Below, piece after piece: positions 6,248-13,378 of a stretch of DNA of 16,891 nucleotides (positions are counted from its first letter, which is position 1; the number at the start of each line of letters is the position of its first letter). The DNA comes from an uncultured Bacteroidota bacterium. GTDB taxonomy: Bacteria > Bacteroidota > Bacteroidia > Chitinophagales > S012-47. The stretch spans positions 1 through 16,891 of the forward strand of contig CAJXXO010000025.1 in NCBI GenBank assembly GCA_913062655.1, read 5' to 3'. Position numbers and translations under genes: made by a program. The notes beneath the pieces are model-generated. The model had not been told where the DNA came from. It did no database searches and was given only the letters and a program-made list of their open reading frames with translations.

Positions 6248-8021
6248 GTTGGGCTAGGTATTCGTCTACAATCAATTCCAGTACATCCAAAGGTATCGAA
6301 CCATTATTGAGCAACAGGCTGTGAAAGGCCTTAGCATCATATCGATCCCCCAGGGTCTGCTTCACCTTGTCGCGCAATGCCAATAGTTTCAGCTCCCCAA
6401 TTTTGTAAGCGCAGGCCTGACCGGGATTGACGATATAGCGCTCTACCTCGGCTACAATGGCGGGCTCCGGCATGCCAGCATGCTGGCGCATAAAAGCAAT
6501 CGCCTCCTGACGCGTCCAGCGTTTCCAGTGTATCCCCGTATCGACTATCAGCCGAACAGCGCGCAGCAGCTCCGACTGTAGCCGCCCGATATTGGCATAC
6601 TCATCTTTCAACCAGCCCTCCTCATAGGCCAATCGCTCTGCATACAGGGCCCAGCCCTCTACGAAAGCAGTAAAAGGAATAATCTTGCGGAAGAAGGGCA
6701 CCTCTTCCAGCTCCATTTGCAAGGCCACTTGCAGGTGATGACCAGGCACGGTTTCGTGGTAGGCCAGGGTAGGCATAGCCCATTTGACCACCTTACGCAT
6801 ATCGCCCAGGTTGACATAAAATATGCCGGACCGGTCACCCCCATAAGAAGGTGGTTCGTAATACGCTTCCGGAGAAGTAGATTCCTTAAAGCGCGGCAGC
6901 CTTTCGATGATGACCTCTTTTTGTGGCACATCGGCCACCAGCTCGGGTAATTTCTGCTCGGCTTCGCGTACCATTTGCTCATAGGCGTCCAGGCAGGCCA
7001 GGCGACCTTCATAATCGTCCGGATAGGTAAACCGTTCATCAACGTTCAGTGACTGCAAAGTGGCCGCCAACGGTTGGGCCGTATCATACCCCAGCTTCTC
7101 GAGTGCCAGCCGCAGTTCACCTTCAATGCGCTCCATCTCCCGCCAGCCCAGATCGTGTACCTCGCGGGGGGAAAGGTCAGTAGTAAGGTGGGACCGCAAC
7201 ACATAGGCATAGTAGCGCTCGCCATCCGGCAGCTTCCATACACCATCATCATCGCTGACCTGCTCCAATATAGAGTTGAAATATTGCCGCAGCTCCTGGT
7301 AGGCGGGATACACATGTTCTTGCAAGGCTTCCTCAACCGCCTGGCAATACTTTCTGGCTTGCCGTGGCGATACGCGGTTAAGGTTGCGCACCTTACTTTG
7401 AAAGGTGGTGAATAATGAATGGGATTTAGCCTTCGGTTTTACAAATTCATCCAATTCCTGGATCACCTTTTCTACTACAAAACGGGGCGGATAGATGCCT
7501 TGCTTAGCGGCTTTTTGCATCCGTCTCGTCACTTGGCGAAGCTTACGCTTGAAGCCTTTGAGTCGTTGAATGTAATGCCGGGCATCACGGCCGGTTTCCA
7601 ACTGATGGATGGTGATCATAAAGGTGGGCAACTCCTTGTGCACGCCCGACAATTGATTAACCGGATAATCATGGTATAGAAAAGGTTGTCTTCGGGCCTC
7701 ATTTTCAAGGTACCACTCCAACACCCGGTACGAGATCTGTTCCTGCGGGTTCAAGCGCTCGAAGTCGTAACTGCGTAATATTTTCAAGTCCACCCGAAAC
7801 CGGTGATTTTGGGTCTGCCGAAACCGCCCCGACACATCGGTCAATCGACTATTATGACGATAGATACCAAACCGCTCCAGAATGCGCGCCAATGAGAGTA
7901 GTTCGGGGTTTTCCAAAGCAAAGTCAAACACCACCCGGTTGAAGAACATGCCAATGGTAGGCGGTTTTAAATAGTAATTCCGCGGTGGCCACAATCCTCG
8001 TATGAAATTGCCTATACCCAT
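6234..8021 (-). CDS. DUF885 family protein, putative zinc metallopeptidase
   Basis: This 595-residue DUF885 protein has the family's metallopeptidase-like signature. HETVPGHH (422-429) gives His422, Glu423 and His428/His429, and EGWALYAE (455-462) supplies a likely third ligand, Glu455. Other conserved blocks are GIFYVNLGD (399-407), DTGIHWKRWTRQEA (494-507) and NPGQACAYKIGE (532-543). The arrangement resembles gluzincin-type zinc peptidases; some family members are annotated as peptidases, but few have been tested. Many DUF885 proteins have a lipoprotein or Sec signal. This one does not show one (it begins MGIGNFIRGLWPPRN), so it may act in the cytoplasm. Its start lies 3 nt after the ggt stop codon and its end overlaps the cupin gene, placing it in the middle of the operon. 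Processing of peptides released by GGT is an attractive but untested idea. Confidence 0.88.
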   Translation of the reverse strand: MGIGNFIRGLWPPRNYYLKPPTIGMFFNRVVFDFALENPELLSLARILERFGIYRHNSRLTDVSGRFRQTQNHRFRVDLKILRSYDFERLNPQEQISYRVLEWYLENEARRQPFLYHDYPVNQLSGVHKELPTFMITIHQLETGRDARHYIQRLKGFKRKLRQVTRRMQKAAKQGIYPPRFVVEKVIQELDEFVKPKAKSHSLFTTFQSKVRNLNRVSPRQARKYCQAVEEALQEHVYPAYQELRQYFNSILEQVSDDDGVWKLPDGERYYAYVLRSHLTTDLSPREVHDLGWREMERIEGELRLALEKLGYDTAQPLAATLQSLNVDERFTYPDDYEGRLACLDAYEQMVREAEQKLPELVADVPQKEVIIERLPRFKESTSPEAYYEPPSYGGDRSGIFYVNLGDMRKVVKWAMPTLAYHETVPGHHLQVALQMELEEVPFFRKIIPFTAFVEGWALYAERLAYEEGWLKDEYANIGRLQSELLRAVRLIVDTGIHWKRWTRQEAIAFMRQHAGMPEPAIVAEVERYIVNPGQACAYKIGELKLLALRDKVKQTLGDRYDAKAFHSLLLNNGSIPLDVLELIVDEYLAQHADS

Positions 8022-8024
8022 TAT

Positions 8025-9758
8025 TTACCATCCCATTGCCGCATCATCGCCTCTGAAATCTGCCCCCCCTTCCAGTTGTCCATTGGGTAGTATTCGTATG
8101 GCATCGACTGCACCATATGGGCTTCGCTCACGCAGGGTATGGCCCCGTGCTGTCAACTGTGCCATAGTGAGGCTGTCGAGTGCCGTATCTTCAAAGTACA
8201 GTATATCCGGTTGCCACTGGTGGTGCACCCTGCCGGCATTGACCGCTTCTTGCAGGCTAAGCCCATGAGCGGTTACATTTAAAAAGGCCTGCAATACACT
8301 GGTGATGATTTTGGAGCCGCCCGGGGACCCCACCACCATATACAAGTCGCCCTCCTTTTCGATGATGGTAGGTGTCATCGAGCTGAGCATTCGTTTGCCG
8401 GGTGCAATAGCATTCGCTTCTCCACCGATAAGGCCAAATTGATTGGGCACACCGGGTTGGATGGAGAAATCATCCATCTCATTGTTTAGAAAATAGCCCC
8501 CTCCTTCTACCATCACTTTGGAGCCATACCGGCTATTCAAGGTAGTGGTAATGGCGATGGCATTGCCTGCCGGGTCCACGATGGAAAAGTGAGTGGTCTC
8601 CTCTGACTCCTGCCATTCTATCGTGCCCGCCTCTATGGCTTCACTGGGGGTGGCGCGCTGTGTATCGATCAGTGTCAACCGCTCATCGAGGTAAGCTGCC
8701 GACAATAAGGTATCCACCGGAACGGCTACAAAATCCGGGTCTCCCAGGTATTTGGCGCGGTCGGCATAGGCGAGGCGCTCTACCTCTGTAAGTAAATGCA
8801 GATAGCGATCGGTATTCCATCCCATACCGGCCAGGGGGAAGTGGGACAGGTGGTACAGCATCTGGGCAAGCAGAATGCCTCCGCTGCTCGGCAGGCCCAT
8901 GCTGTAAAACCTGTACGCCCCATAGTCGAATTGTATCGGTTCTCGCCAAACGCTTTGGTAGCTGCGCAGGTCGTTTGGTGTGAGAAGGCCTCCTGCCGCT
9001 TGTACACTACGGATAAGGCGTTGGAGGTTCTCGCCCTCATAAAATCCGGCTCTTTTGTATTGCTGAATGCTACGTAAGGTGCGTGCCAGATCCGGTTGCC
9101 GCAGGGTGTCCCCCGAATGCCAGCCAATGCCGAGTAGCGGGATACGATCGTGGGTGTTGTAGGTCAGCAGGTCATCCTGCACGTCACGCAGCCGTTCGGC
9201 TTGCAGGGCGGTGATGGGAAAGCCATCTTCTGCCATGGTGATGGCAGGTGCTAGCAGGGAGGCCCAGTCCTGTGTACCAAATCGTTCGTGCAGCCGCACC
9301 ATACCATCGACCGAACCGGGCACGCCTACTGCCAGGGCCCCATTGCGACTCCACCCGGGCTCCGCCTTCCCATTTGCGTTGAGGTACATGTCTCTTGTCG
9401 ATTGCTCGGGTGCAGTTTCCCGAAAGTCAAGGGTGTGAACTGCGCCTTCCGAAGTACGGTAGACGGCAAATCCACCCCCTCCCAAATTGCCGGCTACGGG
9501 ATACACCACTGCCAGCGCAAAGTGCACCGCTACCGCAGCATCTACCGCATTGCCCCCTTGTTGCATCACCTGTACCCCCACTCGCGAAGCGTATGCCATG
9601 GCACTCACCACCATCGCCTCATCAGCAACCAGCCCCTGATAGCGAATACCATAACGTTCCTTGAAATGGTCTATCTGCTCAGGCCGGCTTTCTGCCATCG
9701 GGGAACAGGCCCACAAAGACAGCAAACACACAGTTACAATCCAACCCCATCTTTTCAT
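8025..9758 (-). CDS. ggt: Gamma-glutamyltransferase (glutathione hydrolase), lipoprotein
   Basis: This 577-residue enzyme transfers or hydrolyses the gamma-glutamyl group of glutathione and related peptides. It is an Ntn-hydrolase that cuts itself into large and small subunits. The predicted cleavage and nucleophile is Thr388 in ESEETTHFSIVD, equal to Thr391 of the E. coli enzyme. The large subunit has DFRETAP with Arg113 (Arg114 in E. coli, substrate carboxylate binding) and GNLGGGGF (90-97). The small subunit has TLNSRYG (Asn408 equals E. coli Asn411), MDDFSIQPG, LSSMTPT and GSPGGS (478-483). The lid-gate Tyr444 of E. coli is Phe441 here. The N-terminus is a lipoprotein signal (hydrophobic stretch, LWAC, Cys18), so the enzyme is anchored in the envelope. 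It is the first gene of the operon with DUF885 and the DUF985 cupin, and its upstream region holds no clear promoter. Confidence 0.95.
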   Translation of the reverse strand: MKRWGWIVTVCLLSLWACSPMAESRPEQIDHFKERYGIRYQGLVADEAMVVSAMAYASRVGVQVMQQGGNAVDAAVAVHFALAVVYPVAGNLGGGGFAVYRTSEGAVHTLDFRETAPEQSTRDMYLNANGKAEPGWSRNGALAVGVPGSVDGMVRLHERFGTQDWASLLAPAITMAEDGFPITALQAERLRDVQDDLLTYNTHDRIPLLGIGWHSGDTLRQPDLARTLRSIQQYKRAGFYEGENLQRLIRSVQAAGGLLTPNDLRSYQSVWREPIQFDYGAYRFYSMGLPSSGGILLAQMLYHLSHFPLAGMGWNTDRYLHLLTEVERLAYADRAKYLGDPDFVAVPVDTLLSAAYLDERLTLIDTQRATPSEAIEAGTIEWQESEETTHFSIVDPAGNAIAITTTLNSRYGSKVMVEGGGYFLNNEMDDFSIQPGVPNQFGLIGGEANAIAPGKRMLSSMTPTIIEKEGDLYMVVGSPGGSKIITSVLQAFLNVTAHGLSLQEAVNAGRVHHQWQPDILYFEDTALDSLTMAQLTARGHTLRERSPYGAVDAIRILPNGQLEGGADFRGDDAAMGW

Positions 9759-9799
9759 GCTGTAATGGTACCAAAAATTGACACATTTTTTAATGACCC

Positions 9800-9904
9800 A
9801 TGCAACGCTTTTTTATCCATTACCATCTATCAACATACAAAGGCAATTTCAGAGCAAGGTTAACTCTGTTACAGTCTCTCTTCATTTTGATTGCGTTTTT
9901 TTAG
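9800..9904 (+). CDS. Candidate small protein of 34 residues (speculative)
   Basis: In the 202-nt gap between ggt and the dehydrogenase gene, an ATG at 9800 opens a 34-codon frame ending in TAG at 9902-9904. The product starts MQRFFIHYHL, has basic residues near its middle, and ends in the hydrophobic run LTLLQSLFILIAFF, as a tiny membrane peptide might. A hairpin with a T-rich tail starts 10 nt after the stop, and no other plus-strand gene ends there. Against it, there is no recognisable Shine-Dalgarno, the ORF is very short, and no homology can be claimed. It may be chance. Confidence 0.2.
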   Translation: MQRFFIHYHLSTYKGNFRARLTLLQSLFILIAFF

Positions 9905-9914
9905 AGCGAAGCCG

Positions 9915-9945
9915 GAAGCCACGTACAGCGTGGCTTCTTTCGTTT
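9915..9945 (+). terminator. Terminator-like hairpin upstream of the dehydrogenase gene
   Basis: Perfect 9-bp arms GAAGCCACG (9915-9923) and CGTGGCTTC (9929-9937) flank a 5-nt loop, followed by TTTCGTTT. The T-rich side lies on the plus strand, yet the nearest annotated plus-strand gene upstream ends about 4.2 kb away. It therefore terminates either a small local transcript (see the 34-codon ORF) or antisense read-through, or it is a structure in front of the dehydrogenase gene, whose ATG is 24 nt downstream of the arm. Confidence 0.6.
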
Positions 9946-9948
9946 GTG

Positions 9949-9956
9949 TAACTTGC
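9949..9956 (+). promoter_or_regulatory. Weak candidate -7 element just before the dehydrogenase start
   Basis: TAACTTGC resembles the Bacteroidota -7 box TAnnTTTG with one T missing. Only 4 nt separate it from the ATG at 9961, so a transcript from it would be nearly leaderless. The expected -33 position is occupied by the hairpin rather than a TTTG element. Confidence 0.2.
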
Positions 9957-9960
9957 CCTC

Positions 9961-10677
9961 ATGCAACGCTCAGCTATTATCATTGGCGCCTCCACCGGTA
10001 TTGGGGCAGCCGTAGCAAATCGTCTCAGTGCAAAAGGTTGGACCCTCGGCCTGATGGCGCGCAGTACCGATACATTGCATGCGTTGGCTGAAGCTCTACC
10101 GGGGCCATGCTATGTACAAACGATCGACCTGAGAAATCACGAAACGGCCTTGTCTGGGTTGCAACAGCTTTGGACTGCAATGGGAGGGGTACACCTCGTG
10201 TGGGGCAATGCCGGCATCAATCATTTGTTTCCCTCCCCGGACCAGACCGATGAAGTCATCCGGGTCAATGTGCTGGGGTTGGTAGGGTGCCTGGAGTGGG
10301 CCCGCGAACAAATGCTGGCACAGGGCCACGGTCATATAGCCGCTACCACTTCCATCGCCTCTATCCGCGGCTCCGGTCCTTCTCCGGTATATGGCGGAAC
10401 CAAAGCTTTTCTGGTCAATTATCTGGAAGGGTTGGCCAAGCAGGCTTACAAACGGCAGCAACCGTTGACGGTGACCGATATCCGGCCCGGCTATATTGCC
10501 ACCTCGATGACACAGGGACAAAAAGGGCTCTTTTGGTTGGAAGACCTGGATAAGGCAGCCGATCAGATCGTACATGCACTGGAAAAGCAAAAGCGTGTAG
10601 CCTATATTATGCCTCGCTGGCGTTTGATTGCCCTACTCATGCGCTTTTTCCCCTGGTGGATGTACCGCAAGGTGTAA
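9961..10677 (+). CDS. Short-chain dehydrogenase/reductase (SDR) family oxidoreductase
   Basis: This 238-residue classical SDR is an NAD(P)-dependent oxidoreductase. The cofactor-binding glycine motif GASTGIG is at 9-15 and the structural NAG motif at 83-85 (WGNAG). Asn103 lies in RVNVLG. The catalytic Ser131, Tyr144 and Lys148 have the normal spacing (TTSIAS, then YGGTK). PGYIATSMT (176-184) is the usual loop after the sixth strand. The C-terminus is basic and hydrophobic (WRLIALLMRFFPWWMYRKV), as in SDRs that associate with membranes. Arg34 after the second strand hints at NADP preference, weakly. The aminotransferase gene starts 35 nt downstream on the same strand, so the two are probably co-transcribed. 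The substrate is unknown. Confidence 0.88.
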   Translation: MQRSAIIIGASTGIGAAVANRLSAKGWTLGLMARSTDTLHALAEALPGPCYVQTIDLRNHETALSGLQQLWTAMGGVHLVWGNAGINHLFPSPDQTDEVIRVNVLGLVGCLEWAREQMLAQGHGHIAATTSIASIRGSGPSPVYGGTKAFLVNYLEGLAKQAYKRQQPLTVTDIRPGYIATSMTQGQKGLFWLEDLDKAADQIVHALEKQKRVAYIMPRWRLIALLMRFFPWWMYRKV

Positions 10678-10712
10678 CCTATAGCAAAAGTTGAAATACG
10701 TATATTGGAGGT

Positions 10713-11996
10713 ATGGCTTCTCGCAGATCCTTTATCCAACACCTCAGCAAAGCCTCCCTTGCCGGATTGGCCTTGCCCTACCTCGACACCCATCAGTTGC
10801 CCGCTATTGCGGCATACAAAAATCGAGCGGGCTACACGGATGAGGAGCTGGTTGCCGATGAACGGTTTTGGGGACGGGTACAGCAAGCCTATACCGTTTC
10901 ACCCAATCTGATCAACCTCAACAATGGAGGCGTTTCCCCGCAGGTACAAACGGTACAAGATGCGGAAGACCAACTGAACCGGCAAGCCAATCAAGGGCCG
11001 GCCTACTACATGTGGCGGATTCAGGATAAGCAACGCATCAATGTGAAGCGGCCATTGGCCCGATTAGGGGGGTGCTCCCCCGATGAGATTGCCTTGCTTC
11101 GCAATGCTACGGAGGCATTGGAGAATCTGTTGTTTGGTTTCGACCTGCAGCCGGGCGATGAGGTAATAACCACCGATCAGGACTATCCCAGCATGTTGGC
11201 CGCCCTGGACCAGCGGCAAAGAAGAGACGGTATTGTCGTAAAAAAGATTCAAGTACCGGTACCCTTGACCGACCCACAGGTGCTGATCGATCGTTATGCG
11301 GCTGCCATTACACCGAAGACCAAATTGCTTTTGGTATGCCATATGATCAACCTGACCGGGCAAATACTACCCGTGAAAGCCATCACTGACCTGGGCAGAA
11401 GCAAGGGTATACCCGTTATCGTGGATGGGGCACATACTTTTGGGCAGATCCCATTTACCATGGATGAGATAGGGGCCGATTACTTTGGGACAAGTTTGCA
11501 CAAGTGGTTGTGCGCGCCATTTGGTACCGGTATGCTGTACGTAAGGAAGGAAAAGATAGCTTCCGTGTGGCCATTGATGGGCAGTGTCGAGGAGGAATGG
11601 GATAGCATTACCAAGTTTGAACACATCGGCACACGATCTCTACCCGCTGAACTGGCCATAGGCGAAGCGATTGCCTTTCACGAAACCATCGGCACCGCCC
11701 TGAAAGCCAGGCGCCTGCGTTATCTGACCGACTATTGGGTAAGTAAGGTGAATGAGCTTCCGGGTGTGCACTTCAATACTGCCTTTGCCCGGGAACAGTA
11801 CGGTGCTATTGCCAATATTCGCATAGAGGGACTCACGCCACAAGAGTTACAGCGTGCACTTTTTCGAGACTATCGACTGTTTACGGTAGCTATCGATCAC
11901 CCTGATGTGCAGGGGGTAAGGGTATCCCCCAATATTTACACCCGGTTGAGCGATCTCGACCTGCTCGTGGAGGCCATCCACCAGTTGGTTGGCTAA
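10713..11996 (+). CDS. Class V aminotransferase (isopenicillin N epimerase-like) with Tat signal
   Basis: This 427-residue PLP-dependent enzyme belongs to the class V fold (cysteine desulfurase/isopenicillin N epimerase group). Residues 1-22 form a twin-arginine signal: SRRSFIQ (3-9) fits the S-R-R-x-F-L-K pattern and is followed by the hydrophobic ASLAGLALP, so the enzyme is probably exported folded, with its cofactor. The mature part has NNGGVSP (70-76), RNATEAL (130-136), Asp238 in VDGAH (pyridine nitrogen partner) and the PLP lysine Lys264 in TSLHKWLCAPFG. HIGTRSLPAELAI (304-316) is typical of the epimerase-like subgroup. No cysteine sits at the desulfurase active-site loop in a recognisable way, so desulfurase activity is not supported. 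GGAGG-like sequence lies only 1 nt before the ATG, a poor position. The gene follows the SDR gene and converges on the TraB gene with a 2-nt gap. Confidence 0.87.
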   Translation: MASRRSFIQHLSKASLAGLALPYLDTHQLPAIAAYKNRAGYTDEELVADERFWGRVQQAYTVSPNLINLNNGGVSPQVQTVQDAEDQLNRQANQGPAYYMWRIQDKQRINVKRPLARLGGCSPDEIALLRNATEALENLLFGFDLQPGDEVITTDQDYPSMLAALDQRQRRDGIVVKKIQVPVPLTDPQVLIDRYAAAITPKTKLLLVCHMINLTGQILPVKAITDLGRSKGIPVIVDGAHTFGQIPFTMDEIGADYFGTSLHKWLCAPFGTGMLYVRKEKIASVWPLMGSVEEEWDSITKFEHIGTRSLPAELAIGEAIAFHETIGTALKARRLRYLTDYWVSKVNELPGVHFNTAFAREQYGAIANIRIEGLTPQELQRALFRDYRLFTVAIDHPDVQGVRVSPNIYTRLSDLDLLVEAIHQLVG

Positions 11997-11998
11997 TG

Positions 11999-12898
11999 CT
12001 ATTCGGTTTCGATAGGCGTCAACGTATACCCTTCTGCTTCCAGCAATTTGATCACGCCCTGATCGCCCAGCAAATGGCCGGCCCCTACAGCAATGAAGGT
12101 GGTTTGCGCTTTGACTAGCTCTTCTATCTTCGGAATCCAATTGCGGTTGCGCTGGTCGAGGAATGACTCACTGAACTCCATAATATCATCGTATTCTGAT
12201 GTCATGAGATGGTGCAAGGAGTCCAACTTTTGCTCTTTGTAGTAGCGAATCAGTTTTCCAAACTCCTCATTGGTCTCCTGGTAATCGCGCACAGAAGTCA
12301 TCACCATTTCAATTTGGCTTTTCATGGGCAGCCCGTTTATAACGGCAAGCTGATCTTCAATCGTTTCCAGGCCCACGATAGGAATTTCAAGGCTATCTGC
12401 GATTTTTTTAAACTCCAACTCAAATGACATCGGCATTTCACCTAGCATGTTGGTCAGAAATACTTGTGACAAGGCAAAGGGCTTCATTTTTTGATACGAC
12501 ATCCATTCCATTTTAGACAGGCCTATCGTATCCCGGAAGAAGGTTGCCAGGGTATCCATTTGCTCAGGGCTCAAAAAGTCAGATAGAGTCGTATCGCCTT
12601 TATACATCAGGCCCATGGCGGCCCCCATCATCGACTCTTCATCGAGTGGAATTTCAAGGGCTAATTTTTCAGCCTCCATGAGGGTTTTCTTCAGGTGCTC
12701 CCCAAAGACAAAGTCCTCTTCTTTGATAAGGTGAATGGTGCCGTAGAGGTAAGATGGTTCTTCCAATGCTTCGCCCTCAATTCGCCACAAAAGCGATTGT
12801 CCATCTTCGGCTACGGTATCGGATTGTTGAGGTTGGCTGGCATTGCAGGCCCATAAAAAAACGACAGGGGTGGACAGTACAAGGAGTAGAAAACGCAT
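11999..12898 (-). CDS. TraB/GumN family lipoprotein (putative metallopeptidase-like)
   Basis: This 299-residue protein has a lipoprotein signal (MRFLLLVLST then VVFLWAC, Cys18) and a TraB/GumN domain. The two GxxH motifs of the family are visible: GTIH (53-56) and GAGH (272-275), with GLET (176-179) between them and a conserved NRNW block (251-254). The same fold is found in Tiki proteins, which are metalloproteases, so a metal-dependent peptidase role in the envelope is plausible but unproven for bacterial members. The ATG at 12898 was chosen because it starts the lipoprotein signal; an in-frame open stretch reaching 13249 lies antisense to the lipid kinase gene and is not coding. It is divergent from that kinase gene, with a 49-nt shared gap. 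Confidence 0.88.
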   Translation of the reverse strand: MRFLLLVLSTPVVFLWACNASQPQQSDTVAEDGQSLLWRIEGEALEEPSYLYGTIHLIKEEDFVFGEHLKKTLMEAEKLALEIPLDEESMMGAAMGLMYKGDTTLSDFLSPEQMDTLATFFRDTIGLSKMEWMSYQKMKPFALSQVFLTNMLGEMPMSFELEFKKIADSLEIPIVGLETIEDQLAVINGLPMKSQIEMVMTSVRDYQETNEEFGKLIRYYKEQKLDSLHHLMTSEYDDIMEFSESFLDQRNRNWIPKIEELVKAQTTFIAVGAGHLLGDQGVIKLLEAEGYTLTPIETE

Positions 12899-12947
12899 AA
12901 AGTCTGTTTTGTGCGCTAATTTACAGGGTAGAACGCATACCTGCACT

Positions 12948-13298
12948 ATGAGACGATTTATCCGTGCATTGGTCCACGCCATACAGGGAATTGGGCTTGG
13001 CCTGCGGCAAGAGCGGCATCTTCGCTTCCATGCCATAGCCGCTGCGGGCGTGGTGGGCTTAGCGGTATGGCTTCCCCTACAACTATGGGAATGGATCGTT
13101 TTATTATTGTGTATCGGTATGGTATTTGCTGCAGAGTTGATCAATGGCGCTTTGGAGCGCGTGGCCGATGTGGCGCACCCCGCTACACACCCACTGATAA
13201 AGGCAGCGAAGGACATGAGTGCAGGAGCGGTGCTGGTATTGGCTGTCATCAGCCTTGTGGTTGGGGTGCTGATATTTGGCCCAAAGTTGTTGGGATAA
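12948..13298 (+). CDS. Diacylglycerol/undecaprenol kinase family protein (DgkA-like)
   Basis: This 116-residue small integral membrane kinase of the prokaryotic DAGK family phosphorylates diacylglycerol or undecaprenol. The core motif AAELINGALERVAD (61-74) supplies Glu63, Asn66 and the likely catalytic Glu70. Glu22 in RQERHLRFH and KAAKDMSAGAV (85-95) are also family blocks. Three hydrophobic helices are visible: about 28-45, 48-67 and 92-111. The ATG at 12948 gives a family-sized protein; an in-frame start at 12843 would extend it into the divergent TraB gene. Whether the substrate is diacylglycerol or undecaprenol cannot be decided from the sequence alone. Confidence 0.92.
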   Translation: MRRFIRALVHAIQGIGLGLRQERHLRFHAIAAAGVVGLAVWLPLQLWEWIVLLLCIGMVFAAELINGALERVADVAHPATHPLIKAAKDMSAGAVLVLAVISLVVGVLIFGPKLLG

Positions 13299-13317
13299 TC
13301 GCACCAAAGGCAACTTT
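13283..13317 (+). other. Imperfect hairpin spanning the lipid kinase stop codon
   Basis: AAAGTTGTTGG (13283-13293) can pair with CCAA (13304-13307) plus CAACTTT (13311-13317), giving an 11-bp stem with a 3-nt bulge. The kinase stop codon TAA sits in the loop. No T-tract follows, so it is not a standard intrinsic terminator; it may protect the 3' end of the mRNA or be chance. Confidence 0.3.
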
Positions 13318-13355
13318 ATGACATGTAATCTAGTATACTGAGCGACCTAAATCGC

Positions 13356-13363
13356 TAGTTTAG
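13356..13363 (+). promoter_or_regulatory. Weak candidate -7 element for the PKD/T9SS gene
   Basis: TAGTTTAG matches TAnnTTTG at all but one position and ends 15 nt before the ATG. A -33 TTTG partner is not evident. The rest of the 80-nt gap contains only short inverted repeats such as AGCGA/TCGCT (13340-13355 region). Confidence 0.2.
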
Positions 13364-13378
13364 TGTTTATTAGCGCAT

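Noticed and set aside
9765..9825. Inverted repeat GTAATGG/CCATTAC in the ggt upstream region
   Set aside because: Only 7 bp with a loop of more than 40 nt; likely chance, and no regulator is encoded nearby.
12843..12947. Upstream start for the lipid kinase at 12843
   Set aside because: It would overlap the divergent TraB gene and add 35 residues unlike any DgkA N-terminus; the ATG at 12948 gives normal family length.
12899..13249. Upstream extension of the TraB-like gene to an ATG at 13249
   Set aside because: The extra 117 residues are antisense to the DgkA-like kinase gene and would bury the lipoprotein signal; the ATG at 12898 fits the family.
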